A model generated the notes under the pieces. That model saw only the letters and a list, made by a program, of their open reading frames with translations, had not been told where the DNA came from and ran no database searches. This document shows positions 7,834 through 17,462 of a stretch of 49,852 nt of DNA, piece by piece (the stretch's first letter is position 1; every line of letters starts with the position of its first letter). The position numbers and the translations under genes are program-made. The stretch is from Chitinophagales bacterium (GTDB taxonomy: Bacteria > Bacteroidota > Bacteroidia > Chitinophagales > LD1), in the NCBI GenBank assembly GCA_016786765.1, contig JAEUUZ010000022.1:98443-148294 (forward strand), read 5' to 3'.

Positions 7834-9429
7834 TTAAGCTCTTTCGGTTTTGAATTCGGAATTGAAATGGAATTCGATATCCGGATTATTACTAATCTCC
7901 ATATTCAAGAACCAATCGTTCGGTGCAAGATAAACGATATTGTCGTCTTTATCATGCACAATATTGGTGTGTTTGAAGCGAATAAAATCTTCCAGTTTTT
8001 GTTTGTTGGATGAACGCAACCAGCACGCTTTAGTCAGGTTAATCGGCTGGAAACGACACGATGCACCATACTCGTATTGCAAACGATATTGAATCACCTC
8101 AAACTGAAGTTCTCCAACCGTACCAACATATTTTCTGTTGCCCGGTTGCTGGGTAAACAGTTGTGCCACACCTTCGTCTGTAAGCTGCGTAATTCCCTTT
8201 TCCAATTGTTTCGATTTCATTGGGTCGGTGTTAATCAACTCTTTGAAAATCTCTGGCGAGAAGCTCGGAATACCGCGGATTTGGAAGTCTTCACCCTCTG
8301 TCATCACATCTCCAATTTTGAAATTTCCGGTGTCGTATAAACCTACCACATCGCCCGGGTAGGCTTCATCAATAATGTTTTTATCGGAAGCTAAAAACGT
8401 TACCGGCGTAGCGAAACGGAAATCTTTATTAATACGACAATGATGGAAATATTTTCCTTTTTCAAACTTTCCGGAAACAATACGCATAAAGGCAATTCGG
8501 TCGCGGTGTTTAGGATCGATATTCGCGTGAATTTTAAAAATAAAACCCACCATTTTTTGTTCGGTTGGTTCAATGAAACGCTTATCGGTTTCTCTGCCTC
8601 TCGGTGTTGGCGCAATTTCCAAGAAGGTGTCGAGCAATTCTTGTACACCAAAATTATTTACAGCCGAGCCGAAAAATACAGGTGCAACATCTCCGGCTAA
8701 ATAATCCTCAATTGAAAATGGGTCAAAAACGCCTTCAATTAACTCAACATCTTCTCTGAGTTTAGCGGCATCGCGCTCTCCTACAATTTTCTCTAATTCG
8801 CTGTCGTTAATATCGTTGAGGGTAATAATTTCATCGGAAACCTTTTGCGTAGAAGGCTTGAACAAGTTGATGTTTTTGCGATGCAAATTGTAGACCCCTT
8901 TAAAGGCGCTACCTCTGTTGATTGGCCACGACAAAGGCCTTGTTTTAATCTTCAACTCCTTTTCGATTTCCTCTAACAATTCGAAAGGATCTTGCCCCTC
9001 ACGGTCGAGTTTGTTGATGAATACAATCACGGGTGTTTTACGCATCGAACACACCTCCATTAATTTTCGGGTTTGTTCCTCCACACCTTTCACCGAATCC
9101 ACTACCATAATTACAGAGTCCACAGCGGTTAATGTTCTGTAGGTATCTTCTGCAAAGTCTTTGTGACCGGGCGTATCCAAAATATTGATGAGTTTATCGC
9201 GATATTCAAAACTCATTACCGATGTAGCCACCGAGATTCCTCTTTGTTTCTCGATTTCCATAAAATCGGAAGTGGTAGACTTCTTGATTTTATTCGATTT
9301 CACGGCACCCGCGGTTTGAATCGCTCCTCCAAAAAGCAATAACTTCTCGGTCAGCGTTGTTTTTCCCGCATCGGGGTGCGAAATAATGCCGAATGTTTTT
9401 CGTCTGTATAGTTCTTCTGTAAATCCCAT
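7834..9429 (-). CDS. prfC: Peptide chain release factor 3
   Basis: A 531-residue translational GTPase of normal length, which recycles RF1/RF2 from the ribosome after peptide release. The G1 motif [12 protein letters not shown] is at residues 18-29; G3 [11 protein letters not shown] and G4 NKLDREG follow; the EF-G-like domain II ([20 protein letters not shown], then [23 protein letters not shown]) and the RF3-specific C-terminal part ([16 protein letters not shown]) are complete. The [10 protein letters not shown] segment separates RF3 from EF-G. It heads a likely transcript with the CDF gene 9 bp downstream. The kinase gene upstream on the same strand ends 42 bp before this start. Confidence 0.97.
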   Translation of the reverse strand: MGFTEELYRRKTFGIISHPDAGKTTLTEKLLLFGGAIQTAGAVKSNKIKKSTTSDFMEIEKQRGISVATSVMSFEYRDKLINILDTPGHKDFAEDTYRTLTAVDSVIMVVDSVKGVEEQTRKLMEVCSMRKTPVIVFINKLDREGQDPFELLEEIEKELKIKTRPLSWPINRGSAFKGVYNLHRKNINLFKPSTQKVSDEIITLNDINDSELEKIVGERDAAKLREDVELIEGVFDPFSIEDYLAGDVAPVFFGSAVNNFGVQELLDTFLEIAPTPRGRETDKRFIEPTEQKMVGFIFKIHANIDPKHRDRIAFMRIVSGKFEKGKYFHHCRINKDFRFATPVTFLASDKNIIDEAYPGDVVGLYDTGNFKIGDVMTEGEDFQIRGIPSFSPEIFKELINTDPMKSKQLEKGITQLTDEGVAQLFTQQPGNRKYVGTVGELQFEVIQYRLQYEYGASCRFQPINLTKACWLRSSNKQKLEDFIRFKHTNIVHDKDDNIVYLAPNDWFLNMEISNNPDIEFHFNSEFKTERA

Positions 9430-9471
9430 AATTTGCTCGAATGAGCCGCAAAAGTAAAAAAAGAGCGCAGT

Positions 9472-11079
9472 TTAACGCGGTATTGTGAAGAATGCACTGG
9501 TGCCAAAACCTTCTCGGGATTCCACCCAAATTTTGCCACGGTGCTGTTCAATAATCGATTTGCAGATATATAAGCCTAATCCGTTGGCCGGATTTTCATC
9601 AAAACTAATTAAACGATAGAAAGGCTGGAAGATCTCTTGGTGGTACTTTTGGTCTATACCGATGCCGTTATCTTTCACACAGAAAATGGTTTCTGTAGGT
9701 TTGACATCCACCAATATTTCAATGAAACAGCGCTTGTCTTTTTTTCTGAATTTCACGGCATTTTCTATCAAGTGCGTGAACACCACCGAAAGCTTTCTTT
9801 CATCGGCTTGCACATCATGCATTGTCGATAAGTCAATCATTGCATCGGCAGCATCAATCTCTTTTTTCAATTGTTTAAATACCGATTCCAACACTGAACG
9901 CACATTTACCGTGCTTAATTTCAAGGGCTCATCATCGGATGACATGGCCATTTTCATGTTTTGCAACAGGTTATCCATGCGTTTCATTTCCGTAGAAATA
10001 ATCGACACATATTCGGCTCCTTCTTTGTTGACTTTGCGTTCTAGCAATTGAATGTAGCTCAAACTGGTACGCACGGGTTCTTTCAAATCGTGCGAGAACG
10101 CATTGATGAATTTGCCCATCGGGAAATTGTCGGCACGTTTTTCTGTTTTCGCATCGTGCAACATCAATAACTGATAGTCTTTGCCGGCAATGGTCATGCT
10201 TTCGATGTTGAACCCGAAACTTACTTTCGATGAGCGATGGATAATGAGCGGGTTTGTAGCATCTGTATTCAACGAAAACAATTGATCGAACGAAGAATAC
10301 AATTCCACATCTACCAACGTGTGATTCGCTTTCTCGTTGAAGAAAATTAAATGGTCGTTCTTGAAAATCAAGAATGGTGCATGGTCTACTATCTTCGACA
10401 TGCCCACCAACATATCCATTCCGGTTTCGGAAGTGGGATTGATGAATAAAATGACTTTGCCGTCTTTATCCGTTTTTTGAACAGTGTATTCGTGACCTTT
10501 GAGCGTTAATTCAAACGATTTGAGGGATAAGCCCAGGAATTGTTTGAGTTGGGTAAGCGATTCTTCATTCAATAAATGAAGGGCTTTGCTATTGTAATAG
10601 ATTGGTTTTTCGCCTTCGAATACAATAACAGGTTGCTGAATATTGTCGAAAAGATTATAGTTAGCGGAAGCATTTATTGGCGCTTGTTTCTGCTGACTTA
10701 ACTTCAATGCACTTTCCAATGTTTTTGGCAGATGAAACAAATTCAATTTGTTATTCAATACAAAATCAGAAGCATTCAATTGTAATGCTTTTTGCTTCAC
10801 TTCTTCATCCATGGCATTCGAAAATAATACCACCGGAATTTGCTGTTGCTTCATGAAGGTGTTGAACTTATCGAAGTCGCTACTGCCTTTCACCAATTCA
10901 GCATTCACCAAAATGGCGCCAATAGTAGAATCGTTCTGCACTTTGTAGATATCATCGATGCTGCTGATTGGTTTCAGCGCAAATTGAAAAGATTCTGAGC
11001 CAGGTTTCAGAAATCGTTTGATTTCTTCGACCTGTGTCAAATCCGATTCAACCACAATGATGTCTACGTTTTGTTTCAC
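9472..11079 (-). CDS. Histidine kinase with an N-terminal degenerate receiver domain
   Basis: A 535-residue soluble kinase with no membrane segment. Residues 5-125 have the alternating fold of a response-regulator receiver, but the phosphoacceptor position reads GAILVNAEL, with Asn59 in place of Asp, and the conserved Lys region is NNKL. Residues about 145-310 look like one or two PAS-type modules (FDNIQQPVIVFEGEKPIYYNSKAL; ILVGM-like and FLIFKNDHLIFFNEKANHTL). The kinase core has AFSHDLKEPVRTSLSYIQLLE (His330, the bacteriophytochrome-like subtype), LIENAVKFR, DNGIGID and NGLGLYICKSIIEQH. It lies 3 bp downstream of the ABC ATPase gene on the same strand, so it may be cotranscribed with it. 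The cognate regulator is not adjacent. Confidence 0.88.
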   Translation of the reverse strand: MKQNVDIIVVESDLTQVEEIKRFLKPGSESFQFALKPISSIDDIYKVQNDSTIGAILVNAELVKGSSDFDKFNTFMKQQQIPVVLFSNAMDEEVKQKALQLNASDFVLNNKLNLFHLPKTLESALKLSQQKQAPINASANYNLFDNIQQPVIVFEGEKPIYYNSKALHLLNEESLTQLKQFLGLSLKSFELTLKGHEYTVQKTDKDGKVILFINPTSETGMDMLVGMSKIVDHAPFLIFKNDHLIFFNEKANHTLVDVELYSSFDQLFSLNTDATNPLIIHRSSKVSFGFNIESMTIAGKDYQLLMLHDAKTEKRADNFPMGKFINAFSHDLKEPVRTSLSYIQLLERKVNKEGAEYVSIISTEMKRMDNLLQNMKMAMSSDDEPLKLSTVNVRSVLESVFKQLKKEIDAADAMIDLSTMHDVQADERKLSVVFTHLIENAVKFRKKDKRCFIEILVDVKPTETIFCVKDNGIGIDQKYHQEIFQPFYRLISFDENPANGLGLYICKSIIEQHRGKIWVESREGFGTSAFFTIPR

Positions 11080-11082
11080 CGA

Positions 11083-12879
11083 TTAGATTGTGGGTTGTAG
11101 GTTGGTAATACGCTGACGAATATGCTCCAATTCTCCTTTCGGAATGGCATTGATCAAGCGTTTGGTATAGTCTTGTTGCGGATTGTTGTAAATCTCATCT
11201 GCCGCACCCATTTCTTCGATTTTACCTTTGTTCATCACCACCATTCTATCGCTCATGAATTTCACTACCGATAAATCGTGTGAGATGAAGATGTACGTAA
11301 ATTTGAATTCTTCACGCAAGTGAATCAACAAGTTCAATACTTGTGCTTGCACCGATACGTCTAGTGCTGAAACTGATTCATCACAAATAATGAAACGCGG
11401 ATTCAATGCCAATGCACGGGCAATACAAATACGCTGACGTTGTCCACCCGAGAATTCATGCGGATAACGGCTATATTGTTCCGGTTTCATGTTTACTTTT
11501 TCAAGCAATTCAATCACCTTTTCTTTTCTCACTTTTTCGTTTTCATAAATCCCGTGAACACTCATTGGTTCTTGGATGGCATTGCCAATCGTCATTCGCG
11601 GATTCAACGAAGAATAAGGATCTTGGAAGATAATCTGCATGTGTCTGCGCATATCTTTCAAATCGCTGGCATTCATGTCGAGCAAGTTCTTGCCTTCGAA
11701 TAAAATTTCACCGCTTTCGGCAGGCGCTAAGCGCAATATGGTTCTACCCAATGTTGTTTTACCACAGCCCGATTCGCCTACCAATCCTAATGTTTCACCT
11801 TCTTGCACATTGAACGATACATCATCAACAGCCTTCACCCAATCGGTCGTTTTTCCGAAGAAATTCTTTTTCGAAGGGAACCATGTTTTCAAGTTCTTAA
11901 CTTCCAACAACGTTTTACCCGTTAACAAACGCTCTCTACGGGCATCTGTTTCTGCTTTTGAAATCACTTGTGCATTAATGGCTTCGCTTACAGAGGTAGG
12001 CAATTCAATAATTTGTCCGTTTTCTTCACGCATAAAATCGACCACCGTTGGTAGTTTGCGCAATCTGATTTTTAATGGCGGACGACATGCCAACAAACTC
12101 TTAGTGTACGGGTGTTTCGGGTCGCTGAATATATCCAAAACAGCACCTTGCTCCACAATTTTTCCTTTGTACATTACAATCACACGATCAGCGATTTCGG
12201 CAATAACGCCTAAGTCGTGTGTGATGAAAATAACCGAAGATTCAATTTCGTTACGCAATTGATTCATCAAATCGAGGATAGTAGCTTGAACGGTAACATC
12301 CAAGGCTGTTGTCGGCTCATCGGCAATCAAAATGTTTGGGTTGCACGACATCGCCATGGCAATCATTACCCGTTGTTTTTGTCCGCCCGAAAGTTGATGC
12401 GGATAAGCATCCAACACCCGCTGCGGATTAGGCAATTTCACCTTTTCGAACATTTTCAGCGTAATCTCATTCGCTTCTTTTTTTGTTTTTTTCTGGTGCA
12501 ACATAATGGCCTCAGCAACTTGATCACCGCAAGTAAATACAGGGTTCAAGGATGTCATTGGCTCTTGAAAAATCATGGAAATCTCGTTTCCACGGTACTT
12601 TCGCATGTCTTCTTCCGACAATTTTGTAAGGTCGATTTGCTTGCCGTCTTTGGTGTGGTAGATGATTTGTCCCGATGCTATTCGGCCCGGTGGATTGGGA
12701 ATCAACCGCATAATCGACAACGAGGTTACCGATTTCCCTGAACCCGATTCGCCCACAATACCGATGGTTTCACCACGATAAAGGGTAAAACTCACATCAT
12801 TCACCGCTTTCACATATCCGTCATCCGTTTTGAATTCGGTCACAAGGTTCTTCACCTCCAACAATAACTTTTTCTCCAT
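11083..12879 (-). CDS. Fused oligopeptide/dipeptide ABC transporter ATPase (DppD-DppF type)
   Basis: Two complete ATPase domains sit in one 598-residue chain. Domain 1 has Walker A GESGSGKS (43-50), signature LSGGQKQR and Walker B ILIADEPTT; it is followed by the peptide-transporter extension with HPYTKSLLACRP. Domain 2 has Walker A GESGCGKT, signature FSGGQRQR and Walker B FIICDESVS. The sequences match the DppD/OppD and DppF/OppF halves that normally come from separate genes and power peptide uptake. The permease and binding-protein genes are not next to it. Asp-Glu in both Walker B motifs is intact, so both sites should hydrolyse ATP. It heads the run toward the kinase gene 3 bp downstream. 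Confidence 0.95.
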   Translation of the reverse strand: MEKKLLLEVKNLVTEFKTDDGYVKAVNDVSFTLYRGETIGIVGESGSGKSVTSLSIMRLIPNPPGRIASGQIIYHTKDGKQIDLTKLSEEDMRKYRGNEISMIFQEPMTSLNPVFTCGDQVAEAIMLHQKKTKKEANEITLKMFEKVKLPNPQRVLDAYPHQLSGGQKQRVMIAMAMSCNPNILIADEPTTALDVTVQATILDLMNQLRNEIESSVIFITHDLGVIAEIADRVIVMYKGKIVEQGAVLDIFSDPKHPYTKSLLACRPPLKIRLRKLPTVVDFMREENGQIIELPTSVSEAINAQVISKAETDARRERLLTGKTLLEVKNLKTWFPSKKNFFGKTTDWVKAVDDVSFNVQEGETLGLVGESGCGKTTLGRTILRLAPAESGEILFEGKNLLDMNASDLKDMRRHMQIIFQDPYSSLNPRMTIGNAIQEPMSVHGIYENEKVRKEKVIELLEKVNMKPEQYSRYPHEFSGGQRQRICIARALALNPRFIICDESVSALDVSVQAQVLNLLIHLREEFKFTYIFISHDLSVVKFMSDRMVVMNKGKIEEMGAADEIYNNPQQDYTKRLINAIPKGELEHIRQRITNLQPTI

Positions 12880-13090
12880 TTTTTGATCAGTTGATAACGG
12901 ATAAAAATAGACTTATTATTTGATTTTTAAACCACAAAACGGGATTGCCCGAAAATGTGCATAAATATTCTGTTTGCGACCCGTTTGAACGGACATTTTT
13001 AGCCGAATTTGTGGAAATGCGAATGCGCTTATTCATTTTCGCCCGATATTGACTAATATTGGCTTTCAAAAATCAGCTAAACAATCAATT

Positions 13091-13963
13091 ATGCTACATT
13101 CGATGACCGGCTTTGGAAAAGCAGAAGGCGTTTTTAACCGCACCTCGTTGGTGTTGGAAATTCGTTCGCTGAACAGTGCTAAAGGCCTGGATTTGAACAT
13201 TAAATTACCTTCGCGCTATCGTGCCCTCGAAGCCGATTTCAGAAACGAATTAGCCGAAAAGTTGATGCGTGGCAAAATCGATTTATCGCTTTCGCAGAAA
13301 AATGGAGCTGATTTAGCAAGCATTAATATTCCTTTAGCCAAACAATTGTATGCCGAATTTAAAGCCGCAGCCGATGAGGTGAAAGCCGATTCATCCCAAT
13401 TGTTTTCAGCCATTTTGCAAATGCCGGAAATTCATGCCGCAGTGGAGCAAGAAATTAGTGACGAGGAAATGAAATTCTGTCAACAATTGATGGATAAAGC
13501 CATTCAGCAAATTTTGGGCTTCCGTGAAAAAGAAGGAGAGAGCATCACCAAAGATGTACAATTGCGTGTAGATAACATTGCTTCGTTGTTGCAGCAGGCT
13601 GTGGAAGAAGACAAACGTAGATTAGGCGACATCCGCACGAAGATGTTGGAGCGCATGGAAAATTTTATTTCTAAAGAAAAAATTGATGCCAATCGTTTTG
13701 AGCAAGAAGTGGTATTTTATTTAGAGAAATTGGATATCAACGAAGAGATTTCGCGGTTGGGTGCACACTTGTCGTTATTCAACGAAATTTTGAAAAGTAA
13801 CGATAATCAGTTGGGCCGAAAATTGAATTTTGTAACTCAAGAGATGGGACGAGAAATTAACACCATTGGGTCGAAGGCGAACGATTTTTCGATTCAAAAG
13901 CTTGTAGTTGGCATGAAAGATGAATTGGAAAAGATAAAAGAACAAACCAATAATATTTTATGA
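13091..13963 (+). CDS. yicC: YicC-family endoribonuclease
   Basis: A 290-residue member of the YicC/YloC family; E. coli YicC is an endoribonuclease that acts on small RNAs. The N-terminal hallmark MTGFGKAEG, then LEIRSLNSAKGLDLNIKLPSRYRALE, and the C-terminal block EEISRLGAHLSLFNEILKS...GRKLNFVTQEMGREINTIGSKAND are all present. The open frame extends upstream to a TTG at 13049, but the ATG at 13091 places MLHSMTGFGKAEG at the N-terminus as in the family. The gene is followed by a 4-base overlap (ATGA) with the next gene and then by gmk, the common yicC-gmk neighbourhood. Confidence 0.95.
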   Translation: MLHSMTGFGKAEGVFNRTSLVLEIRSLNSAKGLDLNIKLPSRYRALEADFRNELAEKLMRGKIDLSLSQKNGADLASINIPLAKQLYAEFKAAADEVKADSSQLFSAILQMPEIHAAVEQEISDEEMKFCQQLMDKAIQQILGFREKEGESITKDVQLRVDNIASLLQQAVEEDKRRLGDIRTKMLERMENFISKEKIDANRFEQEVVFYLEKLDINEEISRLGAHLSLFNEILKSNDNQLGRKLNFVTQEMGREINTIGSKANDFSIQKLVVGMKDELEKIKEQTNNIL

Positions 13964-14529
13964 TTCGCTTGCTGTTTTTTGTGGTTGCCATTACGCTCGC
14001 ATGCTCTTCAGTTGCACAAACGAAAGATTCAGTGTCCGAATACTATCGTTATCAATCGAAAGAATTTTCGTTTTCAATGTTATGTCCTAAAAAGTGGGAA
14101 GTTACCGAGAATATCAATGATGTAGTGCCTTTTATCATGGAAAGTCAGCAAGAAACACCACAGGATAATTTTAGAGAGAATGTGAATGCGGTGATTGAAA
14201 CGTCTATTGGCTATACCACCAATCAGTTTGTGGATTTGATGGTAAGTAAATTGCAGAATCGATTGGCGAATTTCAAATTGTTAGCCCGTGGAATGTCGGA
14301 AGATAATCCGTTGCACCCGGTTTGGATTATTTACGATAATGCAAAAGGGGCAATGCCATTGAAATTTTTGTCGTATTTCTATAAGGTGAACGGCAATATT
14401 GTGATTGTGACCGGCAGTGCAAAAATTGATGTTTTCGAGAAGTATTTGCCTACTTTTGATGTAGTGTGTAACTCGTATCAAATTACACCGGTGGAGGAAG
14501 TTCCTGTAAAAAATGGGAAAAAGAAATAA
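13960..14529 (+). CDS. Secreted protein of unknown function between yicC and gmk
   Basis: A 189-residue protein with a clear signal peptide (MIRLLFFVVAITLACSSVAQ, cleavage after about residue 20). The mature part starts with the pattern YRYQSKEFSFSMLCPKKWEV, which resembles proteins that bind or modify small ligands in a PsbP-like fold, but no family motif is decisive. The mature domain contains VIETSIGYTTNQFVDLMVSKLQ and NGNIVIVTGSAKIDVFEKY. Its ATG overlaps the yicC stop by four bases, so the two are translationally coupled. The link to yicC and gmk looks positional rather than functional. I do not recognise a specific role. Confidence 0.75.
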   Translation: MIRLLFFVVAITLACSSVAQTKDSVSEYYRYQSKEFSFSMLCPKKWEVTENINDVVPFIMESQQETPQDNFRENVNAVIETSIGYTTNQFVDLMVSKLQNRLANFKLLARGMSEDNPLHPVWIIYDNAKGAMPLKFLSYFYKVNGNIVIVTGSAKIDVFEKYLPTFDVVCNSYQITPVEEVPVKNGKKK

Positions 14530-14608
14530 TTTCCTGCATTTAGTTTTCAGTTTTCCATTCTAAATTTCATATTTACTCAAACAAAGCAAAAAACGGTTGA
14601 AATAGGTT

Positions 14609-15223
14609 ATGAGCGATGCACCACATATTGTAGATTTCGGGAAGAAAATTGTTGTCATCACTGCTCCATCGGGTGCGGGAAAGACCACTATTGTAAAGAA
14701 ACTATTATTGCAACATAAACACTTTGGGTTTTCCATTTCATGCACTACACGCGAGAAACGTGCGAATGAAGTGGATGGAAAAGATTACTATTTCATCAGT
14801 GAATCGGAGTTTCGTCAGAAAATTCAGAATAACGAATTTGCCGAATACGAAGAAGTGTATCCGGGTAAATTTTACGGTACATTGAAGAGCGAAATTGAGC
14901 GTTTGTGGCGCGACAGAAAAGTTGCGGTGTTTGATATTGACGTGAAAGGTGCAGTGAATTTGCAAAAGTTATACGATGAAAATTGTTTGACCGTGTTTAT
15001 TAAACCGGCCTCAAAAGAAGTGTTGTTGAATCGTTTGAAAGGTAGAAATACAGAGAATGCCGATACCTTGAAAAAGCGGATTAAACGTGCCGAAGAAGAA
15101 TTGCAGTACGAGCCAAAGTTCAAAAAAGTGGTGCCGAATGCCGATTTCGATATTGCCTATATGAATGTGAAAAATTGTATCAATGCGTTTTTAAAAAGTA
15201 ATTCACCAGCGGTACACCACTAA
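14609..15223 (+). CDS. gmk: Guanylate kinase
   Basis: A 204-residue cytoplasmic kinase that phosphorylates GMP to GDP. The P-loop VVITAPSGAGKTTIVKKLL is at about residues 13-31. The GMP-binding region reads SCTTREKRANEVDGKDYYFIS, with FYGTLKSEIE (YG contact) further on. The lid and adenine-binding part, FIKPASKEVLLNRLKGRNTENADTLKKRIKRA, is intact, and the length is normal. ATG at 14609 is supported by spacing to the P-loop. It lies 79 bp after the preceding hypothetical gene and 2 bp before apaG, consistent with one transcript. Confidence 0.97.
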   Translation: MSDAPHIVDFGKKIVVITAPSGAGKTTIVKKLLLQHKHFGFSISCTTREKRANEVDGKDYYFISESEFRQKIQNNEFAEYEEVYPGKFYGTLKSEIERLWRDRKVAVFDIDVKGAVNLQKLYDENCLTVFIKPASKEVLLNRLKGRNTENADTLKKRIKRAEEELQYEPKFKKVVPNADFDIAYMNVKNCINAFLKSNSPAVHH

Positions 15224-15225
15224 TT

Positions 15226-15612
15226 ATGACAACAGAAATAACTTCAGGTGTTGAGGTAAGCATTAATGCGAACTATTTGGCGGAGAAATCTCAGCCCGAT
15301 TACCTGCAATTTGTCTTTACGTATCATGTGTTCATCAAGAACAATAATAATTTTCCGGTGCAATTGTTGCGCAGAAAATGGGTGATTCAAAACGGAGTAG
15401 GGGAAGTGGAAATTGTGGAAGGCGATGGTGTAATTGGTCGTCAGCCGATTTTAAAACCTAACGAAAATCACGAGTATATTTCAGGTGCAGTATTGGCCAC
15501 ACCACTGGGTTTCATGCATGGATTATATTATTTTCAGCACAAAGAAACCGGAGCTATTTTTGAAGTGAAAATTCCACAATTTAAATTAGAAGCAACCGAG
15601 ATTTTGAATTAA
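15226..15612 (+). CDS. apaG: ApaG domain protein
   Basis: A 128-residue, single-domain ApaG protein, named from the E. coli gene linked to Co2+ resistance and Mg2+ efflux; the biochemical role is still uncertain, and the fold is fibronectin type III-like. The domain shows NNNNFPVQLLRRKWVIQNGVGEVEIVEGDGVIGRQPILKPNENHEYISGAVLATPLGFMHGLYYF, which contains the family's VxGxGVVGxQP-like and PG..Y.SG blocks. It starts 2 bp after gmk. The last four bases overlap the end of a convergent gene, whose stop lies in the same TTAA. Confidence 0.95.
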   Translation: MTTEITSGVEVSINANYLAEKSQPDYLQFVFTYHVFIKNNNNFPVQLLRRKWVIQNGVGEVEIVEGDGVIGRQPILKPNENHEYISGAVLATPLGFMHGLYYFQHKETGAIFEVKIPQFKLEATEILN

Positions 15613-16001
15613 TTCAATTGCTCTCTGTTCGCAGGTTCCCACACCTTTTCCGTTTCATAAGGAAGAAACACAAAGCTTGATTCTTCAGCTGTTGTAATGA
15701 AAATGCAACATTGCTCTAAGGGATCTTTGAAGTTTTTCCGAAATGCCGCTTGTTTATCTTCCAAAACTAATCCTTTGTTGGCAAACTCTTCCAAATGCGA
15801 GGCATTGAAGGTAAACGCACTGCCAATTTCCTCTCTTCTTAAAATGGGGATCCCTAAGTCAATATCTTGTTCTTCGAATACCGCAACAAAAATCGGATAC
15901 TTCGAAACTTCTTCATTCAATAGGGTTTTGGCCACTTTGTAAATGAAGTTTTTGCATACATTAAAATCTTCTTGTAAAACAGTTAAAACGTCTTTGTTCA
16001 T
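15609..16001 (-). CDS. Conserved-looking hypothetical cytoplasmic protein
   Basis: A 130-residue protein without signal peptide or membrane segment. I do not recognise the family. It is a mixed alpha/beta protein with two cysteines together (QCCIFITTAEE) and a run FVAVFEEQDIDLGIPILRREEIG. The ATG overlaps the stop of the upstream beta-barrel gene by four bases (ATGA), so it is the third gene of the operon that starts with the lipoprotein at 17430. A cytoplasmic protein coupled to two envelope proteins suggests shared expression rather than a known function. Convergent with apaG, with a 4-base overlap. Confidence 0.7.
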   Translation of the reverse strand: MNKDVLTVLQEDFNVCKNFIYKVAKTLLNEEVSKYPIFVAVFEEQDIDLGIPILRREEIGSAFTFNASHLEEFANKGLVLEDKQAAFRKNFKDPLEQCCIFITTAEESSFVFLPYETEKVWEPANREQLN

Positions 16002-16573
16002 GTTTTTGGTAAGTTTTTTACGCGTGGATGAAAATAGTATTGTAATCCAACACCAAATCCTATAGTAGAGTTCAAATTTTGTTTTTGTAATTTTTGTGCG
16101 GTGTACCCAATGGTGGTTTCAATACCCACTTGTTTCGATGCAAAATAAACAAAGCCTATGCCACCACCACCGGTTATTCCATCAACATTAGCGGAACCAC
16201 CGTTGATAAGGGAAGTAGAATTTACATAGCCGAATCGAGCGTAAATAAATGGTCTTATTTTTTCTTTAAGGAAATAGTACCGAATAAAAGGAATGAACGT
16301 GGTGTTTAAAAAGAAGCGATTTTTTCGGCCTTTGGCTTTATTATCGGATGTAGTGCCGATACCTATGGAAGCCCCTAATACCAAATTCTTCACTACAAAA
16401 TAGCCGAACGTAGGAGAGAAGTTAAATGTGGTAGTACGAAACGAATCTTGTTGATTAAAGTTTAAGCCCAAGGAGCCACCTATAATCATCGATTGCTGCT
16501 CTGTTTGCGCTGTGCTGTATTGCGCAACAAAAAGAAGTAAAAAGAGCGCCAGTATAAATCTTGACCGTATCAT
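15998..16573 (-). CDS. Outer-membrane beta-barrel protein
   Basis: A 191-residue protein with signal peptide (MIRSRFILALFLLLFVAQYSTAQ, cleavage near residue 23) and the alternating, Gly- and aromatic-rich strands of a small 8-stranded barrel: FNFSPTFGYFVVKNLVLGASIGIG, FIPFIRYYFLKEKIRPFIYARFGY and GGGGIGFVYFASKQVGIETTIGY. The chain ends in FGVGLQYYFHPRVKNLPKT, close to but not at a canonical terminal Phe. Operon position is second, with ATGA overlaps on both sides. Function is structural or porin-like at most; nothing specific can be said. Confidence 0.85.
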   Translation of the reverse strand: MIRSRFILALFLLLFVAQYSTAQTEQQSMIIGGSLGLNFNQQDSFRTTTFNFSPTFGYFVVKNLVLGASIGIGTTSDNKAKGRKNRFFLNTTFIPFIRYYFLKEKIRPFIYARFGYVNSTSLINGGSANVDGITGGGGIGFVYFASKQVGIETTIGYTAQKLQKQNLNSTIGFGVGLQYYFHPRVKNLPKT

Positions 16574-17430
16574 TTTACCAGTAATTCAACATTTTCTTTT
16601 TTCAAGCCGTCTTCCAAGATTTTGTTGTAGATATTGTCGATGAGAATAATTTTCTTTTTGTTCATCAACATTTCCTTGATTTGGTCTTTGATAGCCGGAA
16701 GTGGTGTGGCTTCTCCTTTTCGTTTAATATCAGCAACACGCACAAAAAAACTTTGGTCGTTATTTTTGAATTCACGGTAGGTTTCCGATTTGCCCAATGA
16801 AGCAATTTGTGCATCATCCATTAAAAAGTCGATAGTCATTCGATTGGACGTTTTCCAGATGCCATCAGTGATGTTATAGTTCTTCGAATACGCTTTGCAA
16901 TAGCCTTCTAAAGCGCGCTGTTCGTCTTCATTTCTGTTTTTGGAAAAGAGGGGTTTTATCTTCTCAAAGTCCTCCGATTCAGGATTGATGAACACATAAT
17001 TCACCAAATAGATATCGTTTTCCAATGCATAATTGCCTTTGTTTTTTTCGTAGTACGCATTAATCTCCTCCTCACTTACTGCCTTGTCGAGTTTGGTGCG
17101 TACCAATTCTTTTTCGTATTCGTAGAGGGTTAACGATTGCCGATAGGCTTCTACTTTCTTTTCTATACCCGCTTCATCACCGGCAATGTATTCCTGTGCT
17201 TTTTTGTAAAGGAGTTTTTTCTTTACCCATGATTCGGCATAGGAGGCAATGAGCTTGGCCGAGTCTTCTTGCGAAACACCCTGAACGAGCGGTTGTACAT
17301 CGGAAAGAAACAGAAATTCATCATACACACGTGCAATTACACGCTCATCTTGTGCTGCCCTATTTTTGCCAAAATATTTACAGCCCATCGCAAAAATGAG
17401 TATCCCGGAAAGTATAATTGCTTTTTTCAT
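16570..17430 (-). CDS. SurA-N-like periplasmic lipoprotein, possible chaperone
   Basis: A 286-residue lipoprotein: MKKAIILSGILIFAMGC has a lipobox AMGC (Cys17). The mature part is mostly helical and charged, with VIARVYDEFLFLSDVQPLV and LIASYAESWVKKKLLYKKAQEY, the pattern of the SurA N-terminal chaperone domain in peptidyl-prolyl isomerases. A parvulin catalytic domain is not recognisable, so it may be a chaperone-only relative. It starts an overlapping operon with a beta-barrel gene, which fits a role in outer-membrane protein handling. Located upstream of a terminator that belongs to the SOD gene. Confidence 0.75.
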   Translation of the reverse strand: MKKAIILSGILIFAMGCKYFGKNRAAQDERVIARVYDEFLFLSDVQPLVQGVSQEDSAKLIASYAESWVKKKLLYKKAQEYIAGDEAGIEKKVEAYRQSLTLYEYEKELVRTKLDKAVSEEEINAYYEKNKGNYALENDIYLVNYVFINPESEDFEKIKPLFSKNRNEDEQRALEGYCKAYSKNYNITDGIWKTSNRMTIDFLMDDAQIASLGKSETYREFKNNDQSFFVRVADIKRKGEATPLPAIKDQIKEMLMNKKKIILIDNIYNKILEDGLKKENVELLVK

Positions 17431-17462
17431 TTCGATTTAAAGTAATAGAAATTATAGGTAAT

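Noticed and set aside
12217-12741. 174-residue plus-strand frame opposite the ABC ATPase
   Set aside because: Antisense shadow of a highly conserved gene.
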